Origin: Bacillota bacterium | GTDB lineage: Bacteria; Bacillota; Dehalobacteriia; UBA4068 | Length of the DNA: 12,556 bases | NCBI GenBank assembly: GCA_030528765.1 | Contig: JAUMYD010000033.1 | Coordinates: forward strand, 1 to 12,556 | Direction: 5' to 3' | Shown here: piece by piece, positions 5,511-12,230 of the stretch | Numbering within the stretch: the first letter of the stretch is position 1 | Layout of the letters: each line of letters starts with the position of its first letter | The notes under the pieces: model-generated | Told to the model about the DNA's origin: nothing | Seen by the model: the letters and a program-made list of their open reading frames with translations, nothing else | The model's database searches: none | Position numbers and translations under genes: made by a program

Positions 5511-7670
5511 TTATTCTACAAACCAGGCATCCCCATGGGGGATTTCCAGAAACAGACCGATGTCTTCTTGATAAAGCTTCTTATCCAACAGCAGGTAAAA
5601 GTCCAGCTCATCGCTGAGCCTTTGTGCTGCGCCCCTTTTCTGCAGTGCGGATAGCTGCCAGGGGTATACATTCACCGTATGCTTTCCCAGCCTGCGCAAA
5701 AGGCCCCTGCTGCAGTGACCTTCCCGGAGCAGCTGCAGATCCTCTTCGTTCTCTTTGCAGGGGATCAGCAGGGGTATCCCGGAATCCTCCACCAGGTGAA
5801 TTTTCGCTGCCACCTGCCGGAAGGGGAAAGCGCAGCCCTTGATCCCTTTTTCAAAGGCTTTCATAATCTCTTTTTTATCCAGCTGATCTCCTTTCAGGGA
5901 GAACAGGGCTTCGAAATAGGCGTGGATCGCTTCGTTGCTACTCAGATCCGGGAAATGCGGTTCGATTTCCCGCAGCATACTGATCTGTTGCCCGAATTGC
6001 ATGGCCTTTGATCCTTCCAGGCGGAAAATATAGACCAGGCTTTCCTCCGGGGGGCGCTTTCCTTCCCGGTTGCAGCGGCCTGCTGCCTGCAGGATGGAAT
6101 CCAGACCCGCCTCTTCCCGGTAAACCCGGGGAAAATCCACATCCACCCCGGCTTCCAGCAGGCTGGTGGAGACAACTCTGCAGCTTTTTCCCTCGTTCAG
6201 CCGCTGTCGAATCTCTTTTAGCACCCGGCTGCGGTTTTCGGCTGTCATCAGGGTGGAGAGATGATAGCTTCCCGGCTGCCGACAGAGGGAAAAAACTTTT
6301 TGGGCTGCAGCCTTGGTATTGAGAATGCAGAGCGCCTGCTCCTCGGCATGCAGGGCTTCCGCCAGCTCTTCTGCTGTGCAGGCCCGGCTGGTGGCATCCT
6401 TATCCTCTCGCTCCGGCCAGCGGTGGAGGCTGCAGCGGCGGAAGCATTCCCCGTCTGCACCAGGGCAAATTTCTTCGAGATCGTATTCCGGGGCATATTC
6501 CCGGAAAAAACCTTCCAGCGCGGGCTGGGTGGCTGTGCACAGCAGGATGCTGGCCCGATAATGCCGTAGCAGCTCTGCCATGGCAAAGAGGCAGGGCCGC
6601 AAATAGTCCGGCGGCAGGGTTTGGGCTTCATCGAAAATGATGACGCTGTTTGCGATGTTGTGCAGCTTTCGGCATCGGGAAGGTTTGGCTGCATAAAGGG
6701 ATTCGAAGAATTGCACTGCAGTGGTGACGATGAGCGGTGCATCCCAGTTTTCTGTGGCGAGCTGATGCTTAGCCGGGTAGAGGCCGCTTTCTTTCTCACT
6801 GGATTCCCAATCCACATTGGAATGATGCTGCAGCACATTTTCCTCTCCCAGAATATCCGCAAAGACCTTTGCGTTCTGCTCGATGATGCTGGTATAGGGG
6901 ATCACATAGATGATGCGCTCCAATTCCTGCTCCAGTGCATGCTTCAGCGCGAAGGCCAGGGAGGCGGTGGTTTTCCCGCCGCCGGTGGGAACGGACATGG
7001 TATAGAGTCCCCGGGGTTTTTCTCCCTGCGAAAGGGCCCGGTTAAGGATCTCGCTGCGTTTTTGGTTCAGCTCGTTTTGGGGCTTGCCCCATTTTTCGAT
7101 GTGCCTGCAGAGCTTCTCATAAAGCTGCTGCAGATTTTCATAGCCGCCCCGCTCCACCTGCCCGGCCTGCATGAAGTGCTCCGTATCCAGAAAATCTGCA
7201 TCCACCAGACAGGAATAGAGCATACGGGTGAGAAAGCTGACTTCTGCATTGTTTCTGGGCTGAAAGGGATTCTGCAGCTTCGGAAGCGGTGGCAGGGGCA
7301 TTCCCAGCTCTGGCAGCTCTTTTCGCTTCAGCCGCCCGGCCAGGCTGCTTTCCTCTGCTTGAGAGAGTTTGGAGTTTCCCCCATCCGGCAGGCCCCCATG
7401 GTGCCCGGCGATGGCATAAGCCAGGGGCATAAGTTTCATGTCATAGGCAGCCTTTGCTCCCGGCGTAGAATGATCTACCCGCTGCGTTCCTCCGCAGATG
7501 CGCTGCTGAAACTCGGCGCTGCTTTTGCCGATATCATGCAGCAGACCGGCCGCATAACCCCAATCCCCAGCACCAAATGCTGCGGCAAAGCTCCTGGCCA
7601 GTTCCGCAGTTCCCTGCAGGTGAGAGTTTAGATTTTGTTCTTCTCCATCTTCTCGAATATGGGCAAGCAT
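5511..7670 (-). CDS. cas3: CRISPR-associated nuclease-helicase Cas3 (HD-DEAD)
   Basis: This 719-residue protein has an N-terminal HD nuclease followed by a superfamily 2 helicase. HD residues are H17, H45-D46 (LLHDIGK), K49, H67 (DHSTPG) and H90-H91 (GHHGGLP). Helicase motifs are Walker A SVPTGGGKT (226-234), DEAQ (347-350), TATQP (379-383), a motif V region (STSLLEAGVDVDFP) and motif VI QAAGRCNREG (528-537). All expected catalytic residues are present. Cas3 is recruited to Cascade R-loops and degrades the non-target strand. It is the first cas gene. The ATG at 7670 follows a G8 tract 8 nt upstream that serves as the ribosome binding site. Confidence 0.97.
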   Translation of the reverse strand: MLAHIREDGEEQNLNSHLQGTAELARSFAAAFGAGDWGYAAGLLHDIGKSSAEFQQRICGGTQRVDHSTPGAKAAYDMKLMPLAYAIAGHHGGLPDGGNSKLSQAEESSLAGRLKRKELPELGMPLPPLPKLQNPFQPRNNAEVSFLTRMLYSCLVDADFLDTEHFMQAGQVERGGYENLQQLYEKLCRHIEKWGKPQNELNQKRSEILNRALSQGEKPRGLYTMSVPTGGGKTTASLAFALKHALEQELERIIYVIPYTSIIEQNAKVFADILGEENVLQHHSNVDWESSEKESGLYPAKHQLATENWDAPLIVTTAVQFFESLYAAKPSRCRKLHNIANSVIIFDEAQTLPPDYLRPCLFAMAELLRHYRASILLCTATQPALEGFFREYAPEYDLEEICPGADGECFRRCSLHRWPEREDKDATSRACTAEELAEALHAEEQALCILNTKAAAQKVFSLCRQPGSYHLSTLMTAENRSRVLKEIRQRLNEGKSCRVVSTSLLEAGVDVDFPRVYREEAGLDSILQAAGRCNREGKRPPEESLVYIFRLEGSKAMQFGQQISMLREIEPHFPDLSSNEAIHAYFEALFSLKGDQLDKKEIMKAFEKGIKGCAFPFRQVAAKIHLVEDSGIPLLIPCKENEEDLQLLREGHCSRGLLRRLGKHTVNVYPWQLSALQKRGAAQRLSDELDFYLLLDKKLYQEDIGLFLEIPHGDAWFVE

Positions 7671-7678
7671 TTTTATAT

Positions 7679-7707
7679 CCCCCCCCTTTTTTTATAGTAT
7701 AACATAA
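7679..7707 (-). promoter_or_regulatory. cas operon promoter and poly-G ribosome binding site
   Basis: On the minus strand an extended -10 element, TG-T-TATACT (hexamer at 7696-7701), sits in TTATGTTATACTAT (7694-7707). No good -35 lies at 16-18 bp. A different reading pairs TGGACA with TATAAA at 15 bp. The element is followed at once by A7 (7687-7693) and G8 (7679-7686), then 8 nt and the cas3 ATG. Transcription should start in or beside the A tract, giving a very short 5' leader in which the G tract is the Shine-Dalgarno sequence. Confidence 0.6.
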
Positions 7708-8227
7708 AAATTGTCCAATAAAACGGATAGATATAAAGTAGTTTTATTTTTTTGCATATCAGCTGTTTCAGTATGTTTCTTCGATCCTGCCGCTTTGGCT
7801 TTTCTGTGCAGATGGCTCTTTGTAGAAAGTCACTGTTTACCCCTGATTTTGAAGCAGAGGGCTGCCAGGAAGATCGCAGAAAGAGCCCGGGATCATTGCC
7901 CCCCACCGAGATTGTGCCTCCAAAATAATAAGGAATAGTTGAATTAGCAGCATTCGCCGCGTTTTGAAGTGGGCATACACATACGGAAATCAGCCCGGCC
8001 GGGAAGCAGGATACTGCCTGCTCTGATCGTTGTGCTGTTGCCTTTCCCTTCTGTTAATTCAGCGATCCGACCCGGGGCTGACTAGCTGTTCCGCTCGCGT
8101 GGTGTTCTGCGCTGTCTGCGTTGCTCTGCTTGTGTATATTTTTCACTGCACGGAAAAGAGCAGCCCTGCTCTTCGAGAGGGGGGGCACACGGAAGCCGGG
8201 GCAGAGTTGCAAGCGGCTTTTCCACTC
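7708..8227. other. Gene-poor spacer between the two operons
   Basis: I see no convincing gene here on either strand; the open frames are short, start poorly and encode low-plausibility proteins. It holds a perfect 10-bp palindrome CCCGGCCGGG (7994-8003), a small hairpin AGCAGG/CCTGCT (8005-8022), and AAGAGCAG/CTGCTCTT (8156-8173) which, on the minus strand, is followed by TTTT and may be a weak terminator. The GC content is close to that of the neighbours except near the cas3 promoter. Confidence 0.5.
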
Positions 8228-8264
8228 AAAAAAGGCCGCCGAATCTGGATGATCCTGCGGCCTT
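8228..8264 (-). terminator. Probable intrinsic terminator, minus strand
   Basis: AAGGCCGC and GCGGCCTT (8257-8264 and 8232-8239 on the plus strand) form a perfect 8-bp GC-rich stem with a 17-nt loop. In the minus-strand transcript the stem runs into a T6 tract (8228-8233). It lies about 185 bp beyond the main operon terminator in the same direction, so it either catches readthrough or ends a short transcript from 8265-8446. Confidence 0.65.
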
Positions 8265-8446
8265 GATCCCAGCTCTGCTCCTGGATAAATCAGGGAAAGG
8301 GATGCCTGGTGAAGATTTTTCGCCCTGCTGAGAGCGGTCGTTGCTCCTTGCCTGGGTATGCAGAGCAAAGGGAGCAGGCATTTTGTGTGCTATTCCAGTG
8401 GCTCATTTTCTCTGCCGGTGCTGCTGCCAACGCATAGCTTTCACGC

Positions 8447-8477
8447 AAAAAGGAGGGATTCATAAGAATCCCTCCTT
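8447..8477 (-). terminator. Intrinsic terminator of the molybdenum-enzyme operon
   Basis: A perfect 12-bp stem, AAGGAGGGATTC (8450-8461) and GAATCCCTCCTT (8466-8477), has a 4-nt loop. Read on the minus strand it is followed by T5. It starts about 57 bp after the stop of the C-GCAxxG-C-C gene and separates that operon from the cas locus. This is the clearest terminator in the window. Confidence 0.88.
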
Positions 8478-8534
8478 GATCGTCTGTCGGCAGGAAGGGA
8501 GGCGGCGAGCCGCAAGTCTCCCTTTCCGTCTCCT

Positions 8535-8960
8535 TTAAAGCAAACCCCTGTTTTCCAGAATTTCCATACATTTTTCATATGTCGCGGCGATGATAGCGGG
8601 GCAGAACTGCAATTTTTTTGCTGGGTCTCCTCCCACGATCTCCCGGCAATCAATGCCGCCATATTCCGTTTTTGTTTCCTCTGTGAACCACTGGGTGAAT
8701 TCACCTATGGCTTCTTTGTGGTGGGAGCTTTCAAGCGCACTATCCCCGGCTTTGCCGGTAAAATAGGAAATCAGGCAGCAGCCGGCCGGCATGCAGCCGC
8801 AGAGATCTCCGCTGCCACCGATACCGCCGCTTACTCCCTGCATGCAGCGAACCAGGGCAGGGTTTTCTTCTCCCGTTGTTTCCAGCAGCAGGAGCATCAG
8901 GATCTGCCCGCAGGCATAACCATAGCTGCTCAACTCCATGATTCTTTCGTCCAGATCCAT
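8535..8960 (-). CDS. C-GCAxxG-C-C family protein (DVU_1555-like)
   Basis: This 141-residue protein is rich in Cys and Gly. It has C17 in an N-terminal helix, C39, the signature block DLCGCMPAGCC (C54, C56, G60, C61, C62), and later Cys in GGIDCREIVG, QFCPAII and YEKCMEIL. This is the C-GCAxxG-C-C pattern, a family thought to bind a metal or act in redox chemistry, but with no settled function. Its place in a cluster with an aldehyde oxidoreductase, a CCG-domain protein and a double-CxxC protein matches the DVU_1555 family as I remember it. I chose the ATG at 8960 because AAAGGA lies 8 nt upstream; a TTG at 8984 is less likely. The terminator follows, so it is the last gene of the operon. Confidence 0.85.
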   Translation of the reverse strand: MDLDERIMELSSYGYACGQILMLLLLETTGEENPALVRCMQGVSGGIGGSGDLCGCMPAGCCLISYFTGKAGDSALESSHHKEAIGEFTQWFTEETKTEYGGIDCREIVGGDPAKKLQFCPAIIAATYEKCMEILENRGLL

Positions 8961-9028
8961 GGTCCACATCCTTTCGATTTTCAATTATGCTGAAAGTATC
9001 TATTTTTCCACAGATGAAAAGAACATAG

Positions 9029-9497
9029 CTAACTTTTTCCCTGGAGCAAAGGAATATCATACTGCTTCCACAGGGCTTCCAGGCAGTATTCCCTCCGTTC
9101 TTCGCTAAGATCCTTCAGGTACCGTATAGAAAAGCCTGCCTTGCGGTATTGATCCGGAAGCTGCACCACATTCTCCATTGCATCGGAGAAAATCAGCTTT
9201 TCAGCAAGCGGGCCGCTTCCTGCAGTGCTGCGGGCCATCATTGCTCACATAAAAGCTGACTGGGAGAGTATCCCCGCAAAAAAGCTGTTCGGCCAAGGGG
9301 AGTGAGATAGTCTCCGGGGAGCACATCTCTGCCTTGTGGTTCCAGATCAATGCCTTCCGTGCTGTAGCCCAGGCTGCTCAGCAGGCGGCCGCTGCTTCCA
9401 TCCCTGGCACCCATATCCAGCCATTTGCTGCCCTTTTCCAGAAAGGATAGTTCTATGAGTGGTTGCGTACTTCTCCACCCAGGTGCCGGGGTATCAT
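9029..9497 (-). pseudogene. Frameshifted SAM methyltransferase (DVU_1556-like remnant)
   Basis: The stretch reads as one class I SAM-dependent methyltransferase broken among frames. It starts at an ATG (9497) overlapping the previous stop as ATGA, with GGAGG upstream, and reads MIPRHLGGEVRNHS before a stop. Another frame carries LIELSFLEKGSKWLDMGARDG and GIDLEPQGRDVLPGDYL (motif I and the acidic loop). The first frame then fits SFYVSND. The second fits PAALQEAARLLK. A third carries KLIFSDAM...QYRKAGFSIRYLKDLSEERREYCLEALW to the stop at 9029. At least four frame changes are needed. Motif I reads DMGARDG, lacking a usual Gly. At about 155 codons it is also shorter than I would expect for the family. 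Gene position in the cluster supports the assignment. Sequencing error is possible but unlikely with neighbours intact. Confidence 0.75.
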
Positions 9498-9715
9498 TTA
9501 TCCTCCAGGGCTTTTTCCACGGCAAGCACCTTGCCCAGTGCCAGCTCTTCTGGAACATAGACGAAGCCGCATTGGGGGCATACAGGCAGCTCCACCGGGA
9601 AGCCGTTATCCAGGTACATGAATTTTGCCTTGCCTTTCTGAAGGGGAATGCCGCACTTCAGGCAGCTCAGTTTCCCTTCCGGGTCTATGGTGTAATAGTT
9701 CTTTTCCTTTTCCAT
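9494..9715 (-). CDS. Small double-CxxC redox protein (DVU_1557-like)
   Basis: This 73-residue protein carries two CxxC pairs, C18-x-x-C21 (LSCLKCGIPL) and C46-x-x-C49 (PVCPQCGFVYVP), consistent with a zinc ribbon or a rubredoxin-like metal site. There is no signal peptide or membrane segment, so it should be cytoplasmic. The ATG at 9715 has AGGAGGG (9723-9729) 7 nt upstream. Its stop overlaps the start of the methyltransferase remnant. By size, motifs and neighbours it corresponds to what I recall as the DVU_1557 redox protein family, encoded beside molybdenum-dependent aldehyde oxidoreductases. The actual function is unknown; an electron carrier or maturation factor are both possible. Confidence 0.8.
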   Translation of the reverse strand: MEKEKNYYTIDPEGKLSCLKCGIPLQKGKAKFMYLDNGFPVELPVCPQCGFVYVPEELALGKVLAVEKALEDK

Positions 9716-9832
9716 GTTTCGTCCCTCCTGAATGCTCTGCTGCCCCTGGTGGAGCTGCCTGCTTCTTTTCCCGTCTTTCTTTGTTCTGGTCCTTCTCTTC
9801 TGTTTTCGGCAGGGAAACGAGCAGGGGCAGGC

Positions 9833-12100
9833 CTATCGTTTTTGGATCATCATGCGGTGGCTGTAGGCTCTGTGCACCAGATAGCCGGATTCGGTTTCGC
9901 TGTATTTGACCCAGAAGGTGACATTGCCAAGCCTTGCTCTGGTCATGCGGAGATTTGTTTCGCCATCCAGAATGGCTTCTCCACTTTCCCGCAGGCTTTG
10001 CAGCACCTGGAACACATCGCTTTTCAGGATCATTCGCTCGTCCATCAGTTTTTCTGCTTCCGCAGTATAGGTAATACTGAAGCCCGGATCCACGGTTTCC
10101 ACCTCCTCTTCCCATAGTTCTTTCAGCAATTCGTTTTTTAAAGACAGGCGGTTATAGCGCTTGGCACTGATATCCGGATGCTGCTCGGCTGGGACGCCGT
10201 AGATGAGCTCCAGCAGATGCATGGATTCCCGGCCCTCTCTTGTGAAGCGGTCCCGGCAAGCCATACAATAGGTAAGATAGGGCAGGGGAGAGCGTTCCAG
10301 GCATTTTTCGGTCATTTTTTTGGCAACTTCCCTTTCGGTGAATTGGGTCAGGCCGCCGTAGCCGCAGCAGGGAGATTTATCACCTGTATATTCCGTATCT
10401 GCCAGCGTGCAGCCCAGGCTGGCGGCAATGCGTCGGATCGAGGCCTGGGTGGCATGGTCCCCCCGCGCACCGCAGGAATCGTGGAGAGCAAGGCTTTTGG
10501 GGCTGTATTTTGCCTGCTCCGGAAGGCCGATCCTCTCCAGGATCTCCCAGATCCCCAGAATTTTGGGCTCTTTCAGTGCAGAAAGCGTCTTTCGGCAGCT
10601 GGGACAGCCGACGATGATTTCCGGTCTCCCCAGTTCATCCAAGTGGCTGCTCAGTACGTTTATGGTGTTATTGAACATTTCTTCTCTTCCTGCCCAGTTG
10701 CAGATTGCTCCACAGCAGCCCAGCATCAGCGCCACACCGCCCTCCAGGCGGCTGCACAGATCCAGGTAGGCTGCCCGCACGGTGGCCGGTGCAATGGCTG
10801 TGGCCTGGCAGCCGGGGAAGAACACATATTTGCAGTTTTTACATCCCGGCTGGGGGCGGCACAGAAAGGCGTCTTCATTGGAAAAAAGCATATCCATCAG
10901 GGCAAATTCATGGGGAGCCAGGGACATTTTACCGGTATACACCATGTTTTGCCGGGCCAGATGGCAGATCTCTGCCATGTTATAGCCATTGGGGCAGAGC
11001 ACGCTGCATTGTCCGCAAAGGCTGCAGGCATTGATAGGCTTATTCATCATGTGATCGCCCATGATGATGGATACGTTGTTGTAGATCTCCCTGGTCAGGA
11101 TCCGGGGAAATTTTTGGTAATGCTGTAAATAGGCACAGCCCTTTATGCATTCCTCGCAGCTGCACTGGATGCAGCGCCCGGCCTCTGCCATCGCAGATTC
11201 TTTGTCCGTAACAGGAATGCGCAGGGAGTGGGGCATTCCTTCCGTGTTGGTGAAGAGCCGTGTCTCCACGCTGCCCTCCTCTCCACGGGTATTGGAAGGA
11301 TCCAGGTTCTGGGCCAGGCGGTCAGCAGAAAGAGCCGCCTTTTTGGCCGCAAAAGCAGCGCCCAGTATACCCTCTGTTTTGCCGGTGATCAGGTTTTGCT
11401 CCCTGCATACCATGATGCTGTCTTCAACCGCCAGACCGGGGTACATCCGGTCAGCAAGAGCATAGGAGGCGCAGCACAGGTCATATCGTTTTGCCGCTTC
11501 GGCATATGCGGATAAAGGGTCTGTGTTCCAGCAAAATTGAATATCGAGTCTTTTCAGATCCTCTGCTGCCGCCTCTTGTACCGCTTTTGGCAGGCCATCT
11601 GCGCAGGCAGCCAGAAGTTCTGCATAGTCTTTTTCTGTGCAGAACATCGTCACCGGGTACATCTTTTTTGCCAGCTCACCAGCCAGAAACAGGCTGAACA
11701 AATCGGCGCCGAACACTGCGGCCGTTTTATTTTTTTTGCGCAGCAAGCCACGTTTTTTTGCCCTTTCCCCGTAGCGCAGGGCAGCGGCCTCCAACTCTCG
11801 GATGGAAATTCCCTCCCCCAGGCTGGAAAGCCTGCAGTTTTTTTCGCAGGGAGCTTCACAACCGGCAGAGAGGAGGTGGGGAAACGGGGTGATCTTCTCA
11901 TAGAGCTGCAGGGCTTTGCTGAACTCTCCGGAAGCCAGGGCCGCCATCATGGCTTTGCTATCCAGCTTCAAGGGGCAGGCGGCATTGCAATAGGCCGGTT
12001 GCTCATGAACGCAGAGGGATTCCCTGGCTTCCAGCTCCTTTTTTTCGAAAAGTTGCTTTTGCCGGTATACACGGGTTGAAGAGCGTTCTTTGATGAACAT
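9833..12100 (-). CDS. Dicluster/CCG-domain iron-sulfur protein (DVU_1558-like)
   Basis: This 755-residue cytoplasmic protein has several parts. Residues 30-110 resemble the GltD N-terminal iron-sulfur domain (C38/C42 in YCNAACP; C81, C85, C89 in GCEAPCEKNC). Residues about 125-265 look like a shortened flavoprotein domain. Residues 310-369 hold two [4Fe-4S] motifs (CIQCSCEECIKGC and CSLCGQCSVLCP). Two CCG domains follow: C431, C462-C463-G464, C499/C502, then C543, C578-C579-G580, C612/C615, as in heterodisulfide reductase HdrB. Residues about 650-755 are a distinct C-terminal domain. It probably passes electrons between the molybdenum enzyme and another partner. FAD-site glycines are missing. 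The start at 12100 has GGGAGG (12108-12113) 7 nt upstream. Confidence 0.88.
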   Translation of the reverse strand: MFIKERSSTRVYRQKQLFEKKELEARESLCVHEQPAYCNAACPLKLDSKAMMAALASGEFSKALQLYEKITPFPHLLSAGCEAPCEKNCRLSSLGEGISIRELEAAALRYGERAKKRGLLRKKNKTAAVFGADLFSLFLAGELAKKMYPVTMFCTEKDYAELLAACADGLPKAVQEAAAEDLKRLDIQFCWNTDPLSAYAEAAKRYDLCCASYALADRMYPGLAVEDSIMVCREQNLITGKTEGILGAAFAAKKAALSADRLAQNLDPSNTRGEEGSVETRLFTNTEGMPHSLRIPVTDKESAMAEAGRCIQCSCEECIKGCAYLQHYQKFPRILTREIYNNVSIIMGDHMMNKPINACSLCGQCSVLCPNGYNMAEICHLARQNMVYTGKMSLAPHEFALMDMLFSNEDAFLCRPQPGCKNCKYVFFPGCQATAIAPATVRAAYLDLCSRLEGGVALMLGCCGAICNWAGREEMFNNTINVLSSHLDELGRPEIIVGCPSCRKTLSALKEPKILGIWEILERIGLPEQAKYSPKSLALHDSCGARGDHATQASIRRIAASLGCTLADTEYTGDKSPCCGYGGLTQFTEREVAKKMTEKCLERSPLPYLTYCMACRDRFTREGRESMHLLELIYGVPAEQHPDISAKRYNRLSLKNELLKELWEEEVETVDPGFSITYTAEAEKLMDERMILKSDVFQVLQSLRESGEAILDGETNLRMTRARLGNVTFWVKYSETESGYLVHRAYSHRMMIQKR

Positions 12101-12122
12101 AGAAATTCCTCCCTTTGCGTAG

Positions 12123-12158
12123 CGGAAGTGAAGCATTGCATGCCTTATTCACTTTCCG
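12123..12158 (-). promoter_or_regulatory. Hairpin just upstream of the 755-residue protein gene
   Basis: Plus-strand CGGAAGTGAA (12123-12132) pairs with TTCACTTTCCG (12148-12158) with one bulged base, enclosing GCAT/ATGC (12133-12143) around a triloop. In the transcript it ends about 10 nt before the GGGAGG ribosome binding site, so it could influence initiation or mRNA processing. It has no T-tract. Confidence 0.4.
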
Positions 12159-12173
12159 TGGCCAATTTGCAAT

Positions 12174-12198
12174 AGAGGGGCGGCACAGCCGCCCCTCT
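12174..12198 (-). promoter_or_regulatory. Intercistronic GC-rich hairpin after the aldehyde oxidoreductase
   Basis: AGAGGGGCGGC (12174-12184) and GCCGCCCCTCT (12188-12198) form a perfect 11-bp stem with a 3-nt loop, 32 bp after the stop of the molybdenum enzyme gene. The bases after it (ATTGCAAATTGG) are not a T-tract. It therefore looks more like a partial terminator or 3'-end stabiliser that gives the enzyme more mRNA than the accessory genes. Confidence 0.6.
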
Positions 12199-12230
12199 GT
12201 TGAACATAAGTCTGTTTTATGGGTATGCGT

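Noticed and set aside
6621..7631. A 336-codon plus-strand ORF opposite cas3, and other long antisense frames opposite cas4, cas7 and the 755-residue protein.
   Set aside because: They lie entirely opposite well-supported genes, look like low-complexity antisense translations and match no family.
7673..7906. A 77-codon minus-strand ORF with a GTG start and GGAGG upstream, ending just before cas3.
   Set aside because: It has no recognisable domain, and its last third runs through the cas3 promoter and the homopolymer tract. The apparent spacing to cas3 is probably chance.
8054..8368. A 104-codon minus-strand ORF upstream of cas3.
   Set aside because: It crosses a T-tracted terminator hairpin, has no good ribosome binding site and no family-like composition.
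8290..8406. A 38-codon minus-strand ORF with a CxxC (ACSLCSAYPG) just after the operon terminator.
   Set aside because: No convincing ribosome binding site or promoter, and no recognisable family; kept only as part of the small-RNA possibility.
7671..8446. A degenerate CRISPR repeat near the cas3 promoter that could encode a cas-regulating guide RNA.
   Set aside because: I looked for GGATTGAAA-like handles with a GTGCG stem on both strands and found none outside the array.
9238..9240. In-frame TGA in the methyltransferase region, read as selenocysteine (LLCEQ-U-WPAALQEA), with a possible GGCC stem just after it.
   Set aside because: Reading through does not restore the protein: a second TGA follows 14 codons later and homology moves to another frame on both sides. 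Frame decay explains it better, and the stem is weak.
12174..12198. The 11-bp hairpin as an ordinary intrinsic terminator ending the operon.
   Set aside because: No T-tract follows on either strand, and the downstream gene has no evident promoter of its own.
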